A stretch of 64,000 nucleotides of DNA from NCBI GenBank assembly GCA_019894735.1, contig JAGXOB010000003.1, positions 5,618-69,617 of the forward strand, in the 5' to 3' direction. This stretch comes from Promethearchaeota archaeon (lineage in GTDB: Archaea > Asgardarchaeota > Lokiarchaeia > Sigynarchaeales > SOKP01). Below are positions 34,556 to 43,653 of the stretch, in pieces. Under the pieces are notes generated by a model that did not search any database, was not told the DNA's origin, and was given only the letters and a program-made list of their open reading frames with translations. A program made the position numbers and the translations under genes. Position 1 is the stretch's first letter. The number at the start of each line of letters is the position of its first letter.

Positions 34556-35719
34556 TTAAAAATTAGTCAATTCGTCTTGATATTTGAGAATTTCTGCATC
34601 AGAAATATCTCTATCAACTATAATTTGTTTTTTGATACCTAAATAAGCACAAGCGATTTTTGCAGCTGCTGCAATTTCTGCTTTTTTTAATGTTAGAGAA
34701 TATTCATCAACTGATTGTACTGATCCACTGTTTAGCGAATCATCATGCCTTAAATTATTATAATTTTGTTTATCCGATAATTGAGAAGATCTTTCAGATT
34801 TCATTTTAAACAATAAAGAACCCATTTTATCAGAAACATTAAAGGGTAAATTGTTTTTATCTATTAATCTGATTATATTATTGATGTCAAAATAATTTAA
34901 AGTGTCATACTTAACCCTTAAAAAACTTTTAAGGTTGTCAGAATTTGATTGACATTCAATCTCGGTCCAATCGTGAATAGCTAATCTTCTTCTAAAAAAG
35001 ATTAATTCCCAATCAATTCCTAACTCTTTTATAAACCTTAGTAACTTATCATCATTTGGTTTTCTTGATTCTACTATTATGAATAATTGTAAACCATAGT
35101 ATTTGTGTTCTTGTTGAAGAAAATAACCTCGTTGTTGCATCGAAGCAAGTATTACTATTTTAACTGAATATATATTATCAGAGACATCTCTTTTCTCGCA
35201 CTTTAAATAGATTACATTTCCTTCTTCGCTTATATACTCACTATCTAGAAAACCTAAGATGCTATCACTATTTTCTTTGATAAAATCTCTCAAACCGCTT
35301 AAAGTAGGTTTTACATCAAATTTTATTAAATCTTTTTCTCTAATGGTAACATAATCACTATTGCTTCCACCGACAGCGAGTTTAATGGAACGCAACTTTA
35401 ACTCTTTTTCCATTCCAAAAGTGTTTTTAAAAGCATCTATCAAAGGGAAGATTTCTACTTCTAATATATTAAGACTAGCCATGGAACTTTCAAAAGGTTG
35501 AGGATTTTCTAATAATGTATTTAATACCGGCGCTTCTGAAGAATCTACTTCAATTTCATAATTTTTAGCTAAATTCTTACGGATTACGCAGATCGATCTC
35601 CTTTTTTCATTATACATAGAAAGAGATGTAGAATTGTCTATAACCGCACGAAATTCTTCATTGAATCTCTCATCAGAAATTTTAGATTTAAGCTTTCTTT
35701 TTCCCATAAACTTAGTCAA
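34556..35719 (-). CDS. Unknown cytoplasmic protein
   Basis: 387 residues; no family recognised. The N-terminus is basic (KRKLKSKISDERF). The middle has mixed alpha/beta character (VIYLKCEKRDVSDNIYSVKIVILASM; YGLQLFIIVESRK) with a doubled FFRRR. After a polar, Ser/Asn-rich linker near residues 310-335 comes a C-terminal helix pair (LTLKKAEIAAAAKIACAYLGIKKQ). No signal peptide or membrane helix is seen. Base composition is like its neighbours. It converges with mch and is followed upstream by 247 bases of empty AT-rich DNA. Confidence 0.5.
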   Translation of the reverse strand: MTKFMGKRKLKSKISDERFNEEFRAVIDNSTSLSMYNEKRRSICVIRKNLAKNYEIEVDSSEAPVLNTLLENPQPFESSMASLNILEVEIFPLIDAFKNTFGMEKELKLRSIKLAVGGSNSDYVTIREKDLIKFDVKPTLSGLRDFIKENSDSILGFLDSEYISEEGNVIYLKCEKRDVSDNIYSVKIVILASMQQRGYFLQQEHKYYGLQLFIIVESRKPNDDKLLRFIKELGIDWELIFFRRRLAIHDWTEIECQSNSDNLKSFLRVKYDTLNYFDINNIIRLIDKNNLPFNVSDKMGSLLFKMKSERSSQLSDKQNYNNLRHDDSLNSGSVQSVDEYSLTLKKAEIAAAAKIACAYLGIKKQIIVDRDISDAEILKYQDELTNF

Positions 35720-35966
35720 TATTTTATACTTTCTCTGTTGAAATAAAAATATAATAATCTTATAATTTTATGTCTTTTAGATTATATTTTTCAATTAATA
35801 AACATTTAATATCTACTTATTAAAATTAAAGTAGAGCCCTAATTTATCGTTTCCTTAAAGTTAAAATCGAATTTAATTCAAATTCCAATTAATCACCACT
35901 TACATTCGATTTAAAATGAAAATATTATAATGACAACACAACTTAGTATCAATAAAGATTATAATA

Positions 35967-36146
35967 TTAATCTAATTCTGTATCTAGGTAATAATTATCT
36001 TTCTTTTTGTGATATATTACTGTAGAGCCAAAATTGTTACGTACTGTATATTTATCTCCTTCTACATCTAATAATTCAATCGAATAAGGCAACCTTCTAT
36101 TTAGTAAAATTTCTTCAACGATTCTTTTTTCTTCAATAGGATCCAT
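35967..36146 (-). CDS. Small unknown protein, 59 residues
   Basis: Begins at ATG 36146 as MDPIEEKRIVEEILL and ends DNYYLDTELD. It has one helix, then a likely three-strand beta sheet (YSIELLDVEGDKYTVRNNFG, then STVIYHKKK). Codon use is like neighbouring genes, and the frame ends cleanly. No homolog can be named; a small SH3-like or DUF-type beta domain is one reading. Confidence 0.45.
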   Translation of the reverse strand: MDPIEEKRIVEEILLNRRLPYSIELLDVEGDKYTVRNNFGSTVIYHKKKDNYYLDTELD

Positions 36147-36218
36147 ATAATTAATTTAGCAAGCAAATAAAAAAAATTTTATGATTCTATGAATTTCGAT
36201 TATATTTTTATAAAACTT

Positions 36219-36716
36219 CTATTCTGATGCTTTCCCTGTAATCTTTTTAATATCCAATCTCATAATACATGTGTCCCCATAAGATTGTTCATTCTTAAAA
36301 AATCTTTTTTTCATTTTACTTGGGTTTGCTTCTAAATGGTTTAAAAGTACATCAAAACCGTGCTTTTTCTCTTCTAAATCCTTTATCAGTATCATTTCTC
36401 CCCAAAATACAATAGAACGATATTTATGTGAACAAGCACCTATATTATAACCTAAATCTTCTATAAGCGTACCACATACATTAGGATTTTTCTTTAGAAT
36501 ATCAAGTTTTAGCCCCAAATTCGCGCTGTGAAAGTATAAAGCATTATTGCCTTTATCAAAACCATAGCTTAGAGTAGTAATATAAGGTTCGTCCTTCTCA
36601 CACATCGAAATTGTTACATACTTGCCTCTCTTCAAAATCCGTTCTATTCTATTTCTGTCTGTTATTTCTCTTTCTTTTTTCTGCATATGGTAACTCTGCA
36701 TAAAATTTTCCACCAA
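36219..36716 (-). CDS. FMN-binding split-barrel protein, PNPOx/NimA-like
   Basis: 165 residues of the flavin-nucleotide-binding pyridoxamine-phosphate-oxidase-like family (NimA-like). The order REITDRNRIERILKRGKYVTISMC, EPYITTLSYGFDKGNNALYFHSANLGLKLDILKKNP, NVCGTLIED and YRSIVFWGEMILI is typical of the split barrel. These proteins bind FMN and often F420 or haem and reduce small molecules such as nitroimidazoles; the substrate here is unknown. The ATG at 36716 is followed by in-frame ATGs at 36701 and 36686; the core begins after them. Confidence 0.82.
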   Translation of the reverse strand: MVENFMQSYHMQKKEREITDRNRIERILKRGKYVTISMCEKDEPYITTLSYGFDKGNNALYFHSANLGLKLDILKKNPNVCGTLIEDLGYNIGACSHKYRSIVFWGEMILIKDLEEKKHGFDVLLNHLEANPSKMKKRFFKNEQSYGDTCIMRLDIKKITGKASE

Positions 36717-36912
36717 TATACTTAATGCAAATATCCAAATTAACTATGACTAAAAGTGTGTATTTATGGTAATTCCTCTGGATATTACTTCAAAATTTAA
36801 AAAAATAAAATTAATTCAAAAATATACCATTTAAAATTAACGGTTTTAACGATTTTATTAAGAAACCGTGAAAAATTTAATAAAAGAAACAGTTTAAAAA
36901 CCTAGATATATG

Positions 36913-36920
36913 TTTATATA
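36913..36920 (+). promoter_or_regulatory. TATA-box candidate for the GT4 gene
   Basis: TTTATATA lies 49 bases before the ATG at 36962, placing the transcript start near 36944 and leaving a short leader of about 18 bases. Confidence 0.45.
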
Positions 36921-36961
36921 TACATAATACTATTATTAATATTTATTTGGGGATACCAACT

Positions 36962-38209
36962 ATGGCTAAACAAGTGATGGATATTGGATTTTTTAGCACT
37001 ATGTACAGCCAGATCAACGGAACTGCTCATGCTGTTAGATTTCTTTCGGAAGCAATTGCAAACCTTGGCCACAATGTCCATGTATTTGCACCTCGAATTC
37101 AGAATGGGTATAAAATACCAAATACTTTGCACTTTCACGAAATTGGAGGTGCAATTATTGGGAACAATACAGGATTCGTATTAAGTGCCCCTGTCCATAA
37201 AATCTTCTTTTGCCAACATGATTATTTAGATATTACTCATATCCATACACACGCAGTAGTTGGGTCTATGGCTATCAATTGGGCAAAATACTTAGGAATA
37301 CCTATGATAGGGACTCATAATAGTCCTATGCAATATTATACGGCTCAATATGTGCCTGTAATTGGCAAACTTTTGACGAAAGGAGATCTCATTTGGAGAT
37401 ACGAACGACATATTGTCGATAAATATGATTTTGTTCATGTAGCCACTAAATCTAAGAAAGATTTATTAAGAGATTACCGGTTTAAAGAACCAATTGTATG
37501 CATGACTAATGGCATAAGAGATTTATATTATACGAATTTAAAAGAGAACGGAATACGCGAAAAGTATGGTTTAGAGGGTAAAAAGATTTTACTGTATGCT
37601 TCTCGATTATCCCCAGAAAAACACCCAATAGATATTATTAAAACCTTCAAAAGAGTACATGATGAAGTTCCCGATGCACACTTGTTGTTAGTGGGTAGCG
37701 ATGGCCCGTCAAAAGATCATGTGAAACGAATGATAAAGAAGAAACAATATAAAGATTTTGTGACATATGCTGGCAGAGTGCCTTTTCCAGACTTGCTGAA
37801 ATTATATAATGCGGCAGATTTAACCTGTCTATGGTCATGGATTGAAGCTGAAGGACTAGTTTTACTTGAAGCAATGGCTCAAGGAACTCCTAATGTAGGA
37901 TCAAATGCCTGCGGTATTAGTAATATAATACGCCATGGTGAGACAGGATATTTAGCAAATAATCTTGATCAATTTAAGGATTATGTTGTAAAACTGTTAA
38001 AAGACGACGATCTCAGAGCAGAATTCGGAAAAAATGCTAAAGAGGTAGCTCAACATTATAGAGTGAGTGAGATAGCGAAAACTTGGATGAAGCTATACAA
38101 ATTTACGATTGAGGAACTCTATCCATTACGATATAATAGAGAAGATAGAAAAGTTCGAGTTGATCTCATAAAAGAATTCATTCAAGACTTACCTAATGTG
38201 ACATTTTAA
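36962..38209 (+). CDS. Glycosyltransferase family 4 (GT-B fold)
   Basis: 415 residues from ATG 36962; a TTG at 36947 would add five residues and is less likely. The N-terminal Rossmann lobe begins DIGFFSTMYSQINGTAHAVRFLSEAI and contains HIHTHAVVG. The C-terminal lobe has LLYASRLSPEKHPIDIIKTF, LLVGSDGP and the E-x7-E nucleotide-sugar motif EAEGLVLLEAMAQGTPNV. Members add hexoses to lipids or glycans using UDP- or GDP-sugars. No membrane segment is seen, so it is a soluble or peripheral enzyme. It could act in lipid-glycan or N-glycan synthesis, in line with the sequon-rich surface proteins in this window. Confidence 0.9.
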   Translation: MAKQVMDIGFFSTMYSQINGTAHAVRFLSEAIANLGHNVHVFAPRIQNGYKIPNTLHFHEIGGAIIGNNTGFVLSAPVHKIFFCQHDYLDITHIHTHAVVGSMAINWAKYLGIPMIGTHNSPMQYYTAQYVPVIGKLLTKGDLIWRYERHIVDKYDFVHVATKSKKDLLRDYRFKEPIVCMTNGIRDLYYTNLKENGIREKYGLEGKKILLYASRLSPEKHPIDIIKTFKRVHDEVPDAHLLLVGSDGPSKDHVKRMIKKKQYKDFVTYAGRVPFPDLLKLYNAADLTCLWSWIEAEGLVLLEAMAQGTPNVGSNACGISNIIRHGETGYLANNLDQFKDYVVKLLKDDDLRAEFGKNAKEVAQHYRVSEIAKTWMKLYKFTIEELYPLRYNREDRKVRVDLIKEFIQDLPNVTF

Positions 38210-38892
38210 AAATTATTAATTATTCTTATTTCTTCTAATTCTAATCTACACTTCTCACATAATTTATTCGATTTTCTATCAATTTCTTTAACATTTGCAG
38301 AAAACCACATAACACAACTATCATTCATACAATGTTCAAGACCTAATATTAAGTGCCCAATCTCGTGGATCCCTTCCTTTATTATCCTATTTTCAGCAGT
38401 TTCACTTTTATGTAATTCCTTTAAATTATGAGTTGAAACTATAGCACAATTATGTTTAAGATTGGCTTCCCCAAAGAGGAAAAGTAACCTTTCATCACTA
38501 CTAGAATAAATTGGAAGGTTTGTCAAACCTAAACCAATCGCTAAATTATTTTCTGGCATTTGGTTTTTAATAGTTGAATAGAACACATTAGTTGGATACA
38601 GAACTACTTTTGTTAAAGATCTATCTAAAAAGTTAAATTCCTCCTTCGCGTCTGAATTTTGTATGCAACCTGTTAATTTCTTCTCGCCAATAAATGTGAT
38701 ATCAAAAAAAAAGGAATCAAATACAAATTCTATTTGAAATTTTAGTTTTTCTAAAATTGATGGAGATATCTTACTACTAAAAAAAATTCCTAAGTTACAA
38801 GGATAGATGTTTTTATTATAGATTTTTTTGTTTAAGGGTAAACCTAAAGATTGTTTAACTAAAGGGTTTTGTTCATTTCGATATTTTGACAT
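38206..38892 (-). CDS. amzA: Archaemetzincin metalloprotease
   Basis: 228 residues. The signature HEIGHLILGLEHC near residue 175 gives three zinc-binding His and the Glu, followed by a second metal site of four Cys: HC, SC (CMNDSCVMW) and CEKC after ~20 residues. This is the archaemetzincin motif HExxHxxGxxHC-x4-C-x-M-x17-C-x2-C, with the methionine-turn M. They are soluble metalloproteases with unclear targets. The 3' end overlaps the GT4 gene by 4 bases in convergent orientation. Confidence 0.92.
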   Translation of the reverse strand: MSKYRNEQNPLVKQSLGLPLNKKIYNKNIYPCNLGIFFSSKISPSILEKLKFQIEFVFDSFFFDITFIGEKKLTGCIQNSDAKEEFNFLDRSLTKVVLYPTNVFYSTIKNQMPENNLAIGLGLTNLPIYSSSDERLLFLFGEANLKHNCAIVSTHNLKELHKSETAENRIIKEGIHEIGHLILGLEHCMNDSCVMWFSANVKEIDRKSNKLCEKCRLELEEIRIINNF

Positions 38893-39001
38893 AATAGAAG
38901 TATTTTATCATCCGAATATACTATTTTATAATTCATTATTATTATATATTTAAGTTATTATTAATTTTATAATTTTAAATATAATCTTTTACATTATCAT
39001 T

Positions 39002-40066
39002 ATGTCAAATAACCCTGATACATTAGATAAATTAGATGATGACCAGAAGGATTCTGAACTAAATTTAACAAGTACTAAAGATCAAAAAGATATAATAGAA
39101 AAGGATTTCATCCCTCATTTTCTTCCTACATATAGGGTTAAATCGTCCCTGTATCCTTTACCTATTATCATAGCTATTGTAATTGCAGGGATATTAGCCT
39201 ATCTTACATTTTTTGTCGCTGGCGTCGAAGTAGAGGAAAGCTATTTCCCTGAAGACGAATTTGGAGCCTTAGGCGTTGTATTGAATGGAGTCATATTCAC
39301 AGTAATTGCTGCAATATCCGCGTTTACAATAGTCTTTTTAATGCGAAAGTTGGGAGTGGGTGTGTTAAAATATATTTTTGGATTAAGCTTCGCTTTTGTC
39401 AGTTTCTTCATCACATTGATGTTTTTAGATGTTATAATTTATCTAATATTTGTTCAATTTCCGGAAACTACCGGTTTGCTCAAGCTTTATTTTTTATTTA
39501 CGAACATCTATATCCCGGTTTTAACGGGAATTTCAGTATTTCTACTCATTTACAACTATTTTACCTCAAAATCTATCAAAACGAAAAATTTTATTGTATT
39601 ATACATTAGTTTATTAGTTAGTGCTTCGATGAGTATAATATTACCCTTTTGGAGCACACTTGCTATTTTAATAGGCATTTCAATGTGGGATATCTTTGGA
39701 GTCCTCTATAAGCGTGGACCTATTAAAGCTATGATTGATATCATATCCGATAATGACAGTGAGGGCGGTCCGAGTGAAGCTGAGGTAGATAAAAAAATTA
39801 AAAGCGGTGAAAGCGTTTACGATACTTCAAAATTAGAGATAGGTATTGGAGACTTGGCTTTTTATAGCTTACTTACATCTTCCGTCCTTCTTTTTACAAA
39901 TAATATAATTATTGTAATTTTAACCACAATTGCGATACTGGTTGGAACGGGAATTACGATATCGGGATTAAAACGAAATAGAATTTTACCTGGACTTCCA
40001 ATTTCGATATTCATGGGTATAGGTACTTTTGCAATTTATCAATTGATAGTAACTTTTTTTATATGA
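39002..40066 (+). CDS. Presenilin/SPP-like intramembrane aspartyl protease
   Basis: 354 residues with about nine hydrophobic segments after a polar N-terminal ~45 residues. The two catalytic aspartates are D230 in SMWDIFGVL (usually YD) and D284 in GIGDLAFYS (GxGD), each within a helix. The PAL-type motif appears as PGLP at residues 330-333. A hydrophilic loop lies between the two catalytic helices (about 240-278), as in presenilin. Such enzymes cut other proteins within membranes. W in place of Y and G in place of A in the PAL motif are conservative deviations, so activity is likely but not certain. It is divergent from archaemetzincin. Confidence 0.85.
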   Translation: MSNNPDTLDKLDDDQKDSELNLTSTKDQKDIIEKDFIPHFLPTYRVKSSLYPLPIIIAIVIAGILAYLTFFVAGVEVEESYFPEDEFGALGVVLNGVIFTVIAAISAFTIVFLMRKLGVGVLKYIFGLSFAFVSFFITLMFLDVIIYLIFVQFPETTGLLKLYFLFTNIYIPVLTGISVFLLIYNYFTSKSIKTKNFIVLYISLLVSASMSIILPFWSTLAILIGISMWDIFGVLYKRGPIKAMIDIISDNDSEGGPSEAEVDKKIKSGESVYDTSKLEIGIGDLAFYSLLTSSVLLFTNNIIIVILTTIAILVGTGITISGLKRNRILPGLPISIFMGIGTFAIYQLIVTFFI

Positions 40067-40142
40067 TTTTTAATTTCTAATTATAAAAACAGATTTTCCA
40101 CATTTATTTTATTATAAGAAATTCTTATGGTTGAGCGTATAA

Positions 40143-41339
40143 ATGGTAGATACAAGTCGCGTTAAGACATTTGTTGTTATTGGGGCGGGGACAATGGGCA
40201 GGGAAATAGCACAAGTCGCCTTAATGTCGAATATGTTTGAAAAGGTTATTTTAAACGATGTTAATGATAATGTTCTTAACACAGCAATAAGTTATATCGT
40301 AAAAGGCCTTGAGAAAATTGAATCAAAAGGAAAGTTGAGTCAAGATTTAACGACCGATTTATTGATGAAAAAACTCATTACCTCGAAAAACCTAATAACA
40401 TCTGTCAAAGAAGCTGATTTTATCGTAGAAGCTATACCAGAAGTAATGGAATTAAAGCAAGAATTATTCAAAGAATTGGGGGAATATGCTCCAGAACACG
40501 CTATTTTAGCAACCAATACTTCAACTATGAGCATAACCGATATTGCCGAAGCATCTAACAGACCAGAAAAAGTAATTGGCATGCATTTCTTTACCCCTAT
40601 TCCTTTACTTAGATTAATTGAATTAATAAAAGGGGAAAAAACGTCACAAGAAGCGTTTGACATGGGAGTGGCAGTTGGAAAAAAATTACCTGCACTCAAA
40701 GGTAAAAGATATATAGCTAAGATAGAAAAGGAGAGTCCAGGATTCATAGTAAATCGTCTAACAGTTGCAACAACTCTCTTTTTTAATTGGATATTAGATA
40801 TGGCAACAGAAAAGCAGATATCATACGAGCTTATAGATAACGATTTTGTAAATCCACCTGAAATGGGACCCTTCGCAAAATGGGATTATCTCGGACTTGA
40901 TATTATTCATGATGTGATGAGTTATTTTGTTGAAAAAATATCGCCTGAATTTGCCCCCGGTAAAACACTCACGAACCTCCTTAAGGAAGGAAATCTGGGA
41001 AGAAAAACAGGAAAAGGTATTTACGAATGGGTTGAAGGAAAACAGCATATTAAAACTAGTGAAAAAGCTGGGCTATTCAAGGAAGGAAGAGAACAATATT
41101 ACGCAATCCAATTAAATGAAGGATGTAAGTTATTGGAAGAAGGAATAGTCTCTGGTTACAAAGTTATTGATGATACGATGTTAGCAGGTATGGACATGCC
41201 TGGGCCATTTGGAGCTGGTAAAAACAATTACGAAAAATGGTCTTTAATGCTAGAAGAACTCGTTGAAACTACTCAAATAAACTATTTAAAACCTTGTGAA
41301 ATGATGAAATCTGGAGCTTTTCTTAAACTTAAAAAGTAA
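40143..41339 (+). CDS. 3-hydroxyacyl-CoA dehydrogenase
   Basis: 398 residues. The NAD-binding Rossmann start is VIGAGTMGREIAQVAL near residue 11, with DFIVEAIPEVMELKQELF, ILATNTSTMSITDIA and GMHFFTPIPLLRLIELI as the usual 3HCDH_N blocks. The catalytic region is PGFIVNRLTV and the C-terminal domain has a GRKTGKGIYEW motif, then a second 3HCDH-like helical unit. It oxidises 3-hydroxyacyl-CoA in fatty acid or butyryl-CoA metabolism. No hydratase domain is fused, and no thiolase or acyl-CoA dehydrogenase is nearby. Confidence 0.92.
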   Translation: MVDTSRVKTFVVIGAGTMGREIAQVALMSNMFEKVILNDVNDNVLNTAISYIVKGLEKIESKGKLSQDLTTDLLMKKLITSKNLITSVKEADFIVEAIPEVMELKQELFKELGEYAPEHAILATNTSTMSITDIAEASNRPEKVIGMHFFTPIPLLRLIELIKGEKTSQEAFDMGVAVGKKLPALKGKRYIAKIEKESPGFIVNRLTVATTLFFNWILDMATEKQISYELIDNDFVNPPEMGPFAKWDYLGLDIIHDVMSYFVEKISPEFAPGKTLTNLLKEGNLGRKTGKGIYEWVEGKQHIKTSEKAGLFKEGREQYYAIQLNEGCKLLEEGIVSGYKVIDDTMLAGMDMPGPFGAGKNNYEKWSLMLEELVETTQINYLKPCEMMKSGAFLKLKK

Positions 41340-41423
41340 TTGCCAATTAAAGTTGAAAAATGCCCTAGAAGCAATAATAAAACTATGGTAAGAGTCTTAT
41401 ATATTCAAAATCTTTATGTAAAG

Positions 41424-41432
41424 TATATAAAA
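41424..41432 (+). promoter_or_regulatory. TATA-box candidate for the small HTH gene
   Basis: TATATAAAA starts 29 bases before the TTG at 41453; the distance fits a leaderless transcript starting at or near the TTG, which helps to justify that start codon. Confidence 0.45.
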
Positions 41433-41452
41433 ATTAGTTTCTATATACCATT

Positions 41453-41743
41453 TTGACCGATAAAAATTCATCCCCTAAGTCAGGATTCAATAAAATTATA
41501 GATTTCTTCAACGAAAATTTAGAGTTGAATCGTCCTATAGCTATAGCAGAAGTAGTGGAAAGGACAGGGTTTTCGTGGAGTTTTGTGAAAAAAACAGTGT
41601 CTAAAATAAAAGAGGGCTATGACGGATTTTACTTCGAAAAATCGGGCAGTACTTGGATTATATGGAAAGATCGGGATCATATTATTAAGAAATTAGATGA
41701 GACTTGTTCCCGATTTTTAATGGACGACGACGACGAATGCTAA
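41453..41743 (+). CDS. Small winged helix-turn-helix protein
   Basis: 96 residues from a TTG. Residues ~12-72 form a winged helix: helix NKIIDFFNENLELN, helix IAIAEVVERTGFS, recognition helix WSFVKKTVSKIKEG, then a wing FYFEKSGSTWIIWK. The last ten residues are acidic (MDDDDEC). It may be a local transcription regulator or a replication/repair-type wH protein. It converges with the radical SAM gene with only 8 bases between. Confidence 0.6.
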   Translation: MTDKNSSPKSGFNKIIDFFNENLELNRPIAIAEVVERTGFSWSFVKKTVSKIKEGYDGFYFEKSGSTWIIWKDRDHIIKKLDETCSRFLMDDDDEC

Positions 41744-41751
41744 ATTCAAGG

Positions 41752-42861
41752 TTATATTTTAGACAACGCTAGTTTTCTAAACCTTTTACCAGATAAGTAT
41801 AATATACAACAACCAGAACAAACTGGTAGTAAGTTATTTCGACTAAAACAATTACGAAATTTCTGAAAATTTTCTCCATTCCATATCTCAGATATCGTGT
41901 TATTATTTAAATTGCCAAGAACAAGGTCGTAAAAGATATGACAAGGTGCAATATCACCAGAAGCTGTAATATCAATCGAAGTCCATGGACTTAAACAAGT
42001 TTTATAAACATCCGTCATTTCATCCCATTTTGCCCTTAGATAAGCTTTAATATTACCAGCAGAGAATGTTGGCGGTAACAATAAATAATTCTTATGCCTA
42101 GAGTCTAATTTTGCAATAGTGTTCTTAACTTGACGGGACAATACTTCAGTATCTATATCAGCAAAATCTTCTGGTGATCGAACCATGGCCTTCCAATACT
42201 TATCTGAAGTTATACCAAACTCTGACTTTAAAAGGTTAGCGTATGATTCACCCATACTCTCAGTTAAAAAATTCTGCATCTGAATCGTTACCCAATCTAT
42301 TTTGGAGAGGTCAAGTTCTTCAAGGAATAACTTTTCGATTGAGGTGTAATTGTCGTTAGTGATCGTATAAATTAAACTGATTGTTGGATTTTTTTTACCT
42401 GCTTTTTTTCTTTCATTATACAGCGTTTCAATACCTTTAATAGCTTTTGCATAGCTCCACTTCCCCCGTTGGATGTCGTTAGCGTCTTGTGGGCCATCTA
42501 GTGAAACTCTTATCGAATCAAATCCAGTTCGCACCAACATTGAAGCATTTTTAGCTAAGAGAGTTCCATTTGTAGGAGTGTCAACAACAGAGCCTGCATT
42601 TTTAATCCCAATTATTAACTCTTCTAAGTGTGGATATGTTAAAGGTTCTCCACCAAATAAACTGTAAAAGGGTTTTACTGAACTTAATTCTGAAATAATT
42701 TTTTTTGTTAACCTGTAATCCATAACGTTTAGTTTCTTTCCTGATGGATCATTCGAGGAGGTTCCTGTTTCCCCCCAAAAATAGCACATTTTGCAACGAA
42801 GATTACAATTCTCGGTTAAATGGAGCGTTACACTACTCGGTAAAGAAGCAAGTTTAGGCAT
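41752..42861 (-). CDS. Radical SAM protein with SPASM-like C-terminus
   Basis: 369 residues. The [4Fe-4S] motif CNLRCKMC is near residue 19. SLFGGEPLTYPHL and VSLDGPQD are the SAM-binding GGE and later strand. The C-terminal part has SPWTSIDITASGDIAPCHIF and CSGCCILY, a cysteine pattern of SPASM or twitch type that binds one or two further clusters. Relatives modify peptides or build cofactors (for example haem d1, PQQ, mycofactocin). No precursor peptide gene was recognised, and the neighbouring HTH protein is not one. It could act on the roadblock-type or other neighbours, but that is a guess. Confidence 0.85.
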   Translation of the reverse strand: MPKLASLPSSVTLHLTENCNLRCKMCYFWGETGTSSNDPSGKKLNVMDYRLTKKIISELSSVKPFYSLFGGEPLTYPHLEELIIGIKNAGSVVDTPTNGTLLAKNASMLVRTGFDSIRVSLDGPQDANDIQRGKWSYAKAIKGIETLYNERKKAGKKNPTISLIYTITNDNYTSIEKLFLEELDLSKIDWVTIQMQNFLTESMGESYANLLKSEFGITSDKYWKAMVRSPEDFADIDTEVLSRQVKNTIAKLDSRHKNYLLLPPTFSAGNIKAYLRAKWDEMTDVYKTCLSPWTSIDITASGDIAPCHIFYDLVLGNLNNNTISEIWNGENFQKFRNCFSRNNLLPVCSGCCILYLSGKRFRKLALSKI

Positions 42862-42961
42862 TGCAAACCAAATAAATAAATCGATAACTAATTTTAAAAA
42901 ATAAAATCATCTGTGTAATAAAAACTAATGCGTTTGATATTGTAAGCTTCTACTAGTTAAT

Positions 42962-43342
42962 CTACAATGCTACTAGCTGATCTTGGTGACTAGAAAAATA
43001 AGTCTGAATAGAAGGAATATCAAGTTCACTTAAAGCTGCAGCATTTTTACATGAAGCTACTAAAATTCCTTCTTGATTAGGCAGCGGTTGGATTAGAATT
43101 ACTCCATCAGTGCAATCGACTAACATGCGTTTTAAACTACTTTTAATGGTTTCTTGAATAAGTTCTTTACCGATACATTTTAGAGCTGTACACATTCCAG
43201 ATATGAGCGTTTGATCAGTAAATTTCGTGATGGAAGAAGCATGAGCAATTGGCAAGCCTTCGTTACTCACGATAATAAGACCAGATAGGTCATCATTTTC
43301 ATTACACAAATATTCTAAATATTCTGCTAGATCAGAATCCAA
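42962..43342 (-). CDS. Roadblock/LC7 domain protein
   Basis: 126 residues, a single roadblock/LC7 fold. It has an N-terminal helix, strand LSGLIIVSNEGLPIAHAS, a helix containing LISGMCTALKCIGKELIQ, and strands KRMLVDCTDGVILIQPL and GILVASCKNAAAL. In Asgard archaea such proteins partner small GTPases and are relatives of MglB and Ragulator subunits. The Rab-like GTPase is 1.2 kb away across the F420-type gene; the two may form a pair, which is inferred. Confidence 0.88.
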   Translation of the reverse strand: MDSDLAEYLEYLCNENDDLSGLIIVSNEGLPIAHASSITKFTDQTLISGMCTALKCIGKELIQETIKSSLKRMLVDCTDGVILIQPLPNQEGILVASCKNAAALSELDIPSIQTYFSSHQDQLVAL

Positions 43343-43653
43343 TATTATTACCTCGGTTTGGTTTTCGCGTAAAAAAGTTTAACCAGAGTATGTTAAGAAA
43401 CTCAGATATATATGTCTTTGTGTCGATAATGATCCTTAAAATTGACGCAACAATGAGTCGTCTTTTGAAGTTAATTAGAGTAAATAATCCCATTCTGTAT
43501 AAAGTATAGTAATTTTTTATGTTTTATCGTCTCATTCTCATTACATGCAGAGTGTGAAATTTCGTTTAATATTTAAATGGTATGAATTATTTTACAACTC
43601 AATAAATAAAGATTAAAAAATGATATTTTAATTTAAAGAAGTGAATTTATACT
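43343..43653. other. Divergent spacer without a gene
   Basis: The 311 bases between the roadblock gene and the FrhB-like gene are AT-rich and hold no open frame longer than about 18 codons. A TATA-like TTTAATATTTAAAT stretch near 43563-43577 could serve the FrhB-like gene. No tRNA-like or other structured RNA was seen. Confidence 0.4.

Noticed and set aside
43343..43653. Possible short ORF starting near 43452
   Set aside because: Only 18 codons, AT-rich spacer, no ribosome site; treated as noncoding.
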